DNA of 64,000 nucleotides from Steromphala cineraria. Lineage: Eukaryota > Mollusca > Gastropoda > Trochida > Trochidae. This document shows positions 1 through 8,600 of this stretch, in pieces (position 1 is the stretch's first letter; each line of letters begins with the position of its first letter). Under the pieces are notes generated by a model, which saw only the letters and a list, made by a program, of their open reading frames with translations, was not told where the DNA came from and did no database searches. The position numbers and the translations under genes were made by a program. The DNA is taken from NCBI GenBank assembly GCA_916613615.1, contig OU744734.1, positions 33,488,301 through 33,552,300 on the forward strand. Direction: 5' to 3'.

Positions 1-391
1 CAAGCCGATCCCCCAATAACTCTATTCCGTCAGCATTGGACGCAGTTTCTGGAGAAATGTAAACAAAGAGCAGTATCACTAAGGTATCATTAATATTTGG
101 TATTTTACTTATGAGGCAAATTGAATCGTCCCAATGCATATAAACTCTTGTAAATAAATCACAGAGTTTATCTGAGATGTAAACGGCTAAACCGCCGCTA
201 TATCTTCCAAAATGTTTTGCTTTAGGGCGTATAGACTGAAAACATTTATGTGATGTAAACAGGTTTACAAAGTCATCAGTGTTCTTTGCCCATGTTTCTA
301 TTAAACTTATTATATCAAAATCATTTAAAAATTGAAGAAAGGTAGGGTTACATAGCTTGCTATATAATCCATTGACATTCCAGGATATCAT
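1..391 (-). CDS. LINE ORF2, N-terminal APE-type endonuclease, partial
   Basis: From the ATG at 391 the frame stays open to the window edge (130 codons). It starts MISWNVNGLYSKL, and about 30 residues later has LIETW. These are the first two conserved motifs of AP-like endonucleases in LINE ORF2 proteins (an Asn in SWNVNG, a catalytic Glu in ETW). A later GRYSGGLAVYI segment also fits this fold. In the family this domain nicks target DNA so that the reverse transcriptase can prime on it. The upstream stop is the ORF1 TAG at 493 to 491, in the same frame, with 33 open codons between it and this ATG. Translation could therefore begin here or arise by readthrough. Confidence 0.78.
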   Translation of the reverse strand, partial: MISWNVNGLYSKLCNPTFLQFLNDFDIISLIETWAKNTDDFVNLFTSHKCFQSIRPKAKHFGRYSGGLAVYISDKLCDLFTRVYMHWDDSICLISKIPNINDTLVILLFVYISPETASNADGIELLGDRL

Positions 392-490
392 AGATATAGA
401 TTTATGTGACTTGTTGTCATCACAGTGTTGAGACGAAGCATCCGTAATATCATAATCATCTTCATGTGTTTGAAGGTCAAGGCCATTGTC

Positions 491-1696
491 CTATTTACTG
501 GTGTCAGGGTATGGGGGTCTTGGTCTGGTAGATCCTCTGCATCGAGTTATTGTACGGTTAGCAGCATCATATCTGTACATCACCTTGTCGATGACCAGTT
601 TGTCTTCAGATAGGTATGCTGTCTTGCCTTCGCCTCTTGCTTCCACCATAAATGGTATGAGAAGTTTTCTCATAGCTCGAACACGATGGGTGAAATCTTG
701 TGATACCCTTTGAGTTTTGTTGTCCTTAAGACCCTTCCTAGCTGCAGCTAGAACTGTTTCTTTGTCATCACGACACATGAATTTTGCAATAATTGGTGGT
801 GGTGAAGATTTAGATTTAAGTCTATGGACAGTGTCAAATGTTATTGATGGTGTGTCTTCAACCTTGAGGGTGGCAGATATAAAGTCCCTAACTTGATCTT
901 GGGATACAAGTGTAGACTCTCTAACATCACCAGGAATACCAAAGAACAGAAGATTGTTTCTTCGAGAGTATGCTTCAGCTTTATCAAGAGAATCCTCAAG
1001 TTCTTGTATTCGCATATTTTGATCTGTGACAAGATTTCTGACGTCAATTCCATCTTTTCTAACGTCATCTATAACTTCCTCTAGTCTGCCGAGACGGATA
1101 TCTACTTTCTTAGAGATATCAGTCATTTCAACTTGTAGGAGAGAAATGTTCTTGCTCAGTTCTGCTATTTGTTTAGTAAGTTCAGACAGCGCTGTAGCAG
1201 TTGTCGAGTTGTTTGTTTCGTCATAAGTGTTGTCACTTGTTGTGGGGAGCGTTGTTTGGCGTGTTTTACGTCCTTCAGGTGGACCAGGGTTACTTTCGAC
1301 GTCGCCATCGCTGAGCAGATTGTTGATAAACACGGCGTCACCAAGAAACTGGGTCAGTGGTGCAACATCCGAACAGTTCGTGCTCAGCGTGCATTGCTTG
1401 AAGCACATGGTGTCCACGTTGTTCAATGTTGTAAAAAGTTCCATTTTCATAAAAGATCCTGATAAAAACTCACCAATATATCGCCAGTGATTATTTCCAG
1501 CAACTCCCAGAGCAAGTATGACCGTGAGCACAAGCGAGACACAATACAGCCTGTACGCAAAGTTCATGCCGGGCGTCCATGTTGTTGACTCACAGTACTC
1601 CACGTCGATGTGACTGATTTGTCTATGTCCAGACGGAGTCCTAAAACATCCAATTCTTGATCTCCATTGCTCGAGTGTTATTCCCATGGTTAGCAA
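491..1696 (-). CDS. LINE ORF1 protein with 2A-like motif
   Basis: A 401-residue protein. Residues 5-19 have an EQWRSRIGCF block. Residues about 46-66 are strongly hydrophobic (one membrane span or signal anchor). Residues 127-139 are LLSDGDVESNPGP, matching the 2A ribosome-skipping consensus D(V/I)ExNPGP, with the expected break between G138 and P139. Residues about 165-248 form a heptad-like coiled coil. Then SRRNNLLFFGIPG begins an RRM-like region and a basic C-terminal part, as in LINE ORF1 RNA chaperones. If the 2A works, it releases a 138-residue leader with the membrane segment and several cysteines from the RNA-binding part. Start choice: first ATG of the frame; a second ATG at residue 4 is possible. 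Confidence 0.8.
   Translation of the reverse strand: MLTMGITLEQWRSRIGCFRTPSGHRQISHIDVEYCESTTWTPGMNFAYRLYCVSLVLTVILALGVAGNNHWRYIGEFLSGSFMKMELFTTLNNVDTMCFKQCTLSTNCSDVAPLTQFLGDAVFINNLLSDGDVESNPGPPEGRKTRQTTLPTTSDNTYDETNNSTTATALSELTKQIAELSKNISLLQVEMTDISKKVDIRLGRLEEVIDDVRKDGIDVRNLVTDQNMRIQELEDSLDKAEAYSRRNNLLFFGIPGDVRESTLVSQDQVRDFISATLKVEDTPSITFDTVHRLKSKSSPPPIIAKFMCRDDKETVLAAARKGLKDNKTQRVSQDFTHRVRAMRKLLIPFMVEARGEGKTAYLSEDKLVIDKVMYRYDAANRTITRCRGSTRPRPPYPDTSK
1280..1303 (-). other. 2A-like ribosome-skipping motif in LINE ORF1
   Basis: The minus strand encodes DVESNPGP, preceded by LLSDG. All invariant positions of the 2A consensus are present. 2A-like motifs are known from non-LTR elements of several invertebrates. 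Activity here is inferred from the motif only. Confidence 0.7.
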
Positions 1697-1838
1697 ATGT
1701 AGTTACATGCATCAAAAAGAGTTGAAAATATGTTCTGTATTTAAGATAATGTTGAAAGTCGAGAGAGCAAAAAAATCATGACTTCAGTCTTACACGCATG
1801 CGCACATATATCTGAAGTGGTAATGATATCTTAATGTT

Positions 1839-1976
1839 GATGTTGTAATGGTATTTGATGTTGAAGAGGTATTTGTATGTGATGTTGAAGTAGTATTGTT
1901 ATTTGATGTTAAAGTGGTATTGGTTTTTTATGTTAAATTGGTATTGATAAGTGATGTTAAAGTGGTTATGGTATGT
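1839..1976 (+). repeat. 24-bp minisatellite
   Basis: Units beginning GATGTTRAAGTGGTATT start at 1857, 1881, 1905, 1929 and 1953, exactly 24 bases apart, with a shortened unit at 1839. Units differ from one another by several bases. The array abuts the inferred 5' end of the LINE. Confidence 0.85.
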
Positions 1977-2880
1977 AAAGTATAAAAAGGAAGAGAATTC
2001 CATACAGGATTATGGGGTTATCATGATGTAGTGATTGTCTATGATGAAATCTATCAAATGTAGTTGTTTTGCATGAGGAATTACAGATATATGTATTGGA
2101 GTTTGTCTTGACTATGATGTTTGAAGTTTTTATCAATTGATATTATGTGGGATTGACTTGAAAGTACTTTAAATTGAAGTTATTGATATCTAAATGATAT
2201 TCTACACGTGCTTTGAAATGGTTTAGCATTAACACTTGAGATTCTTGTGATGTTCTTTTTTCTCATGAAAAGGTAGTCTTATTCTTATTCATATGTTTAC
2301 AAAATTAAATATTTTAATTATTTACATGTGTAAAAAGTACTTTTCAATCAAAGTTTGGAGAAATTCAAGTACCGGTAATCTAATCGTAAGTCAAATAAGG
2401 AAATAAATGAAAAAAAAAAAACATGTTGAGGAAAGTTTTTGTCTTCCTTGATTAAACATAATTTAGAAACTAAATTATTTTTAGATATGAAGTATTTTGA
2501 TTGCAAAATCAACATCTTTATGATGTCAGTTTCATATTTTGTGTATTCTTCTTTGTTAACTAAGTTTACTCTTTGAAATAAATACCAGGAAAAAAAACAG
2601 AAGAGGAAATGATAATTTCTAGATTGTGATACAGACTATATATTTCATTTGCCGTATTGAAATTTGAACATTGCTTTTAAAGGTTAGGGTATCACCCCTG
2701 ATTGCTGTAAGTGAAGAGCGAGGACAAATCAATTTACTTAACTGTGTCACGGATATGTCAGAGTTAAATTCAGAATAATGGTCGAACTTTGCTCATCTTT
2801 GGTAATTTATCAAAGAACAATGCTTTTAAGGTGAAATTGCTCTTGTGGTTTGACTGGTTCATGTCGAATAACTTTAATGT
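1977..2880. other. AT-rich stretch, no gene seen
   Basis: Nothing resembling an exon or a known repeat was recognised here. It lies upstream of the candidate short-espin promoter and may be intron of a longer espin transcript whose N-terminal exons lie outside the window. Confidence 0.5.
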
Positions 2881-2889
2881 TAGTTCAGA

Positions 2890-2897
2890 TATAAAAG
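2890..2897 (+). promoter_or_regulatory. Candidate TATA box of an internal espin promoter
   Basis: TATAAAAG lies 81 bases upstream of the ATG at 2971, so transcription would start near 2920 and leave a short 5' UTR. The spacing is normal for a TATA promoter. Evidence is positional only, since such motifs occur by chance in AT-rich DNA. The good donor and matching phase of the exon that follows raise its credibility. Confidence 0.4.
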
Positions 2898-2970
2898 ACT
2901 GGGATTTTGTGAATGGTGCTTTGGGAAAAGGAATGATTGTGCTTTCATTTTGTTCTGGAACGAAATAACA

Positions 2971-2997
2971 ATGGATAAGGTTCGAATGAGAAGAAAG
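2971..2997 (+). CDS. Candidate alternative first coding exon of espin-like gene
   Basis: ATG in a strong context (A at -3, G at +4) opens nine codons, MDKVRMRRK, ending at the donor AAAG|GTAGGT. The donor is phase 0, exactly what the next recognised exon at 5563 needs, giving MDKVRMRRK-VDKRHPPSV. A TAG at 2881 lies upstream in the same frame. Mammalian espin is known to use internal promoters for short isoforms without ankyrin repeats, so a short first exon here is plausible. It could also be chance; transcript evidence is missing. Confidence 0.42.
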
Positions 2998-4421
2998 GTA
3001 GGTAAAAATGTTGTTTTGATGGAGAGAATGAAATGTTATTGATTAATGTTGGAACTTAATTATCAAAATTTATAGTATATTTTAAATCAAACATCACTAA
3101 TAACATCCCTTGATTGTAAGTGAAATGGTATTAGTTCAAAATAATGCATATCATTCAACTTCACATGCTTAGATCTTTTAAGAGTTGATTTAACAGTGTT
3201 TTAAAGAAAATTCTTTGCTAACACAAAACATTTTAAAACTAAAATTGTATGATTTTCTCATAGCATCATTGTACTATCTATATCATCATACCTTCATATA
3301 TTCAAATTGAAATAGCTGAATTTTTCTTGAAGTTTTGACAACAAATACATTATTCTAATTAAGCTACCCAATACATTTAATACATCATTGTCTAAAAAAC
3401 TATGTTTAAAAATTTTATGTAATAAATATGAGCTACATATCTGAAAGGAACTTAAGCAAAACTTGTGTAACCAAATATAGATTTGCATTAGGCTCCAGCA
3501 AAATGAAGGATGCAAAATAACTATTGAGATAAATAGTACAGAAATAGAGTATGGTTTACAAAAGAACTTAATGTCGGATTAGGCAAAGTTTCAATTACAA
3601 ACTACTGGATCAGGATATGTAATTTTCATCTAGAAATTAAAGAGGTTAAGGTACAGCTCTATCAAGGATGTTTTGCTGTACCTTGAAGCCACAAAAAGGT
3701 CTTGAAGATAAATATTATGATTAAGGTGACTGGAAATCATGCTACATTGAAATCTATGCAAGTGATGAGAGGAATTCTTTATAGGGACTTTCAGGAAATG
3801 CTTGAAGAAATGTTGCAGGACATTCTAGATTGGTAATAATGCACATGGATTTTATTTCCAATTACATAACATTTGGCAAATCTCAATTATAAGCCGATGA
3901 TTCAAGTCTGGGCTGGAATATCTGAATCCATCGAAATTCCTTTTATTGACAGCTGCAGGGTCTAAGAGGGAAAACGCAGGCTTTGATGTGGAATCTAATA
4001 TGTTTGACCTAAAATTACATGGAGAAGAACAGAATTGAAGATTTTGTTTTGTAATTGCACTGTCAAAATAACAAATGTTAAATGGAATTAAAGTCTTCTA
4101 ATGTTTAATGATACCTGTTTGTAGAAATGAGTCATCATGTGTTCAAATGAGTTCAATTTCGACATTTTATGTAAAAACTGCATTTGTTTTTTCGTGAGTA
4201 AATTAAACCTATAAAAAGTTCCTATCATTTGAAAAAAGTAGATTTAAAGGAACGTTTTCTAGCTTAATAAGAACATCTTTAAATACCGAACATTACCACA
4301 AGAACTTGTCCTGAATTTGGTTCATTGGCGCCACCGCACCCTGACTCCAAGACCTCTGTCATCAAGATGGAAATGACTACCATAATTAGCACCTGACCAT
4401 TCTATAGCATGATCACTCTGA
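2998..4421 (+). other. Intronic AT-rich sequence, no gene seen
   Basis: No exon-like or protein-coding signal was recognised. If the exon at 2971 is used, this is part of its intron, which runs to 5562. Confidence 0.45.
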
Positions 4422-5057
4422 CATTATTCTAGGTTCACTGTCCTCTCTAGTAATGTTATAAATAGGTTTGATTAAGGACATTTATTCCTGGATAACAAGG
4501 CAATAGCATGCTGGGATTGTTTTTTCATTTGTTGTTAAGGAACTGTAGCATATAATTGTCAAAGAAAACAAAAGGTAACCTTATTTTTATGGCTAAGAGA
4601 TATTTATGAAGTGTGTAAACCTTATTTTTTTAATAAACTTATATTTGATAAGAAAGTTTAAAAAAATAATGCATTTAAAAAAAAAATAACAATGGCTTTA
4701 ACTTTTTCACCATCTGAGGTGTTCATAGAACCTGATTTCCATTATTCTAGGTTCACTGTCCTCTCTAGTAATGTTATAAATAGGTTTGATTAAGGACATT
4801 TATTCCTGGATAACAAGGCAATAGCATGCTGGGATTGTTTTTTCATTTGTTGTTAAGGAACTGTAGCATATAATTGTCAAAGAAAACAAAAGGTAACCTT
4901 ATTTTTATGGCTAAGAGATATTTATGAAGTGTGTAAACCTTATTTTTTTAATAAACTTATATTTGATAAGAAAGTTTTAAAAAATAATGCATTTAAAAAA
5001 AAATAACAATGGCTTTAACTTTTTCACCATCTGAGGTGTTCATAGAACCTGATTTCC
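4422..5057 (+). repeat. Recent 318-bp tandem duplication
   Basis: The segment 4422-4739 is repeated directly at 4740-5057, from CATTATTCTAGGTTCACTG to GAACCTGATTTCC. The copies differ by about one substitution and a one-base length change in an A run, so the duplication is very young. Confidence 0.95.
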
Positions 5058-5562
5058 AGAAACCAAAAGCTGTTATGGTCATCAGAGTTTGATCAGATGT
5101 ACTTTTTAAAGTTTTTGAGTAGATTACAGTAGTTGTCTGCAGGTACCTGAATGATTATCATCCATTTCATTTCATTGATGTACATATACTCCTGGGCAAC
5201 CTGTTCATAACAATCTTAATTGGCTCTTCCTCTATCAATAGTAGCAGTTCAAATGTGAATTAACATACCATGTTCCGTAATGATACATGAATCTATTTCA
5301 TTACCTCAATTGATTAAACGTATTCACACAAAAATTGCTGGCAACAGTTAAGTTTGAAATATGATTATTTCTTCTTAGATTATGGTTAATCTGGTTAGGA
5401 AATAGATGCTTGATCCTCTGATGATTATACTTATACCATTACTGATATTAAAAATTTTGAAAAAATAAATTTCTAAAGACATGTCACCCTCACTTTATTA
5501 ACATTTTGCCCAAATTTATGTTGTATTTCAATCGAAATTTCTAACAATGTTGTTCTCTTCAG
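5058..5562 (+). other. Intronic sequence, no feature seen
   Basis: AT-rich and without recognisable exons or repeats up to the polypyrimidine tract of the exon at 5563. Confidence 0.5.
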
Positions 5563-5634
5563 GTTGACAAACGTCATCCCCCGAGCGTGCCAGAGCGAGC
5601 CCCAGACACTCGTCTCTCTACCTTCTCTCCTCGG
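5563..5634 (+). CDS. Espin-like gene, first recognised core exon
   Basis: Acceptor TTCAG and donor GTGAGT frame 24 codons, VDKRHPPSVPERAPDTR followed by LSTFSPR, phase 0 at both ends. It joins in frame to the next exon (SSSTSSGIYNEP). The basic/proline-rich content fits a linker before the proline-rich region. Upstream partners are either the candidate exon at 2971 or exons outside the window. Confidence 0.72.
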
Positions 5635-8600
5635 GTGAGTACTCCACTTAGTATTTGTCAGGTCTCTTTAAAGCCTAACTCAAGTCCTTCTCAATCACAA
5701 GCTTATCTATAGCTTGTTGCATTTCTGTGCCAGCTCCTTGTCCTCCTGCAACTAGTCCAGTCAGAAATGGTATTTTAGCATTTTATTTCCTACCCAAAGA
5801 CTGAAACGCCACTCGCTGACCTAGCTTACTCAACCCTTGCTGAAATAAACATGAAATAAGGTCAAATATATTGATCTGCACTCTACAGCCGCCACTTTCT
5901 CTTTACCAAACTTTTAGTAGAAGTCCTTAACAGAAAGGCTGCCATGTTATTTTCAGTTGGATAAAATTTTGTAAAGGGCTTTCCGATTGGATTATGACTT
6001 TCCCTAACAGTAAACTTAGTCTAGAGAGCAAGCAAGAAAAATCAAGGGTCCGCAGCAAAGTTTAAATGAGTGAGTTTCAAAACTGACTTATTTAGTTTTG
6101 TGAGGAAGAATTGAAGTTGGTACAGTCGATTCCAAATTTTGGTGCAGTGAAGCAAGGCTTAAATCAAGCAGTGACTGGTACAATTTGCCTTGTGGGGAAG
6201 ATTGGAAAAATGCTCTTTGGAATATGTAATCAGAAAATTATCTTGAGGAAAGGTCAATATAAAAAAATAGCAAAGAATAATTATAGGCTTTCCAGATGAT
6301 AATTTCATTCAAACAAGGACCTTCTCACCCAGGACATTATGTATATTTGGAGGATATAGAGTATTAAAAACCTGTTCCTCAAAGGATGACATTTCCAAAG
6401 AACCAAAGATAAAGAATATTCAATCCTCTGGGACTGATGAACAGCACTATCTTAATTACAACACATGTCATGCTGCTCTCTTGCTTAGTTTTTTTGCTTT
6501 GTTAATAAGATAGGACAGAAGCTTGCATAATATCTAAGGAATTACAGTTTTTTAGGATAAATATTTTGGAATGTTTAAGAACATGTGACAGCTGTTTGCA
6601 ATAAGAAAAGGTTCGGTTTGATTCTTTGCAGTGAAGATTTCCAATGATGAAGATGTTGGTGAAAATTTTTCTTTCAAGTTGTAAATATATGGACACTATT
6701 TACTTAATAAAGTAAAATGTGGAATTTGCACATTTTAATTTTTTTTTATGTAGCTTTCTAAAATGTGAAATTCAATGGTTTATTTTTATATGTGGATTTC
6801 TAACAGATCCCTAGGTTTTTAATTAAATCAGAATTTTCAAACACAAAAAAACTCCATAAAAAGTAAACAAAATGCATCCATCTCTCTTTCCCTGCATGCC
6901 AACCTGTCTTATTCTCTATTTCCCAAAAGTATAAAAAATAGATAGGATGTAACCCAAGATGGTTGCATTTCTTTAATAATTCTCGGAACAACATGCTTTC
7001 CCAGATATCTAAGTAAGTATCGCACTTTGGCCTTGTCTAGACCATGCATTAGTATTGACAAAACAATTACTGTCACCAACCCAACATCTTTTCCGGGATT
7101 CAGTCGTGTTAGGCAGACAACCCACATGTACACACGAACTCTGTTCCGATCATCTGCGATCAGAAATAGCAACAACGGTGTACATTTATTGATTCCAGGA
7201 ATTTCTGCTTGTACATCTTGCAATGAGTTGAAAAGTTGGTTTTTGTTTGCTAATGTTATAACAGTTAGATGGAGTTTCGGAGTTTTATAGATTTAGCGTT
7301 CGTTACTTTCGGCACATTTATCAATTTTGTGTTAACGCATCAAATGAAGCATTGTGTTAAGGAAAATTTAATCATTTTACATTTTGTGTAAAATATTTCT
7401 GCTGATGATTAAATATTTATAAAAATATATAAAAAGTATGTTTTTTACTTTGGTTCTTGCCTATGTTTTATTCATAACACTCATTTGACGTTCTCAACTC
7501 CCTGAGAATCATAAAATCGATGTTAAATCAATTCACTAAGCAGATGAGTGAATTATGGGTTTTTTTCTCTATCAATCAATTTCAAAGCAGTTTAAGACTT
7601 GGTACTCAGTTGTTCTTGTCACTGCACTGAGATATCAGACAAGATTCCTGGAAAGGGATTGGAAGACATCAGTGTTATGTCAATTAACTGCAATATGACA
7701 TCAATGTTATCGTTGACTGAATGTCATCAGACATATTACATCAGCGTTATGGTGAACAAGGTGTCACCAGCCATATAATGTCATAGTAATCTTTGTGTGA
7801 ATGTCATTAGCCATATGCCATCTACATTATAATAAACAATACGTCATCAGCCATATGATGTCAATATTATCATTAATAAGATTTCATCAGCTGTATGATG
7901 TAAATTTTATTATTTATAAGACATCATAAGCCCCATTTGATAGTGTATTATTGTCATAATTTTATTGTGTCATCAGAAATTACTAAATTTTGAATTCATC
8001 ATGCTTTCGAATCATTAAGGCATATGAGAAAAGGGATATTCTGTATTTTGTTTTAAATTTTGTTTCTCAGTATGTTTTTTAAAAATGTATGGTAATTTCT
8101 CAATTAATTTAACTTATATGACCACATAATATTTTACTCAGGTTTTTACTCAAACAAGTGCTAAAAGTTCGAAGGTTATGCTCCTGTTATTGATACATTT
8201 CTTTAAAACATTGTTTAATTTGCTGAAACAGTAATTTAAAAGAGTAATTATCTCAACTAGATAAAACAAAATTATGATGTCTTGATAATGATGACATTAA
8301 AATTATAATGTTGTCATCTATAAAAACTATACAAATGTAAATACATGTAAATAATTCTAATGCATATATGCATTAGAATTATTTACATGTGCTTGATATT
8401 ATCATATTATTATGAATGAGCAATCAAAAGTGAAAAAATTCAACCATAGACATTTTCCTAAAATCTTTGAATTTTGAGAGTGGAATTGATAGATAAATTC
8501 CGGTATTTCTAACTCATGGGTCCAGCAATCTGAAATATCACTCTTCCCCGTAATGGGAAGACGATATTGCCTCTCATGAACCTATTGATTCTTCCCATCA

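Larger units (their letters stand above)
1..1812 (-). mobile_element. Non-LTR retrotransposon (LINE), 5' part, cut by window edge
   Basis: This is the 5' portion of a LINE running leftwards. It holds an ORF1 with a coiled coil and an RRM-like C-terminal region, followed by the beginning of an ORF2 with an APE-type endonuclease. The reverse transcriptase would lie outside the window to the left. The right boundary is inferred: a 24-bp minisatellite begins just past about 1812, so the 5' UTR is about 115 bases and includes a GCATGCGC stretch. Both reading frames are open over their visible length apart from one TAG between them, so the copy looks young. Clade is uncertain: the ORF1 type is shared by L1- and CR1-like elements. 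Confidence 0.8.

Noticed and set aside
6909..7223. A 104-codon minus-strand frame with hydrophobic, coding-like composition
   Set aside because: No family recognised, no splice sites in a fitting place, and the plus strand of the same stretch is open too, which points to chance.
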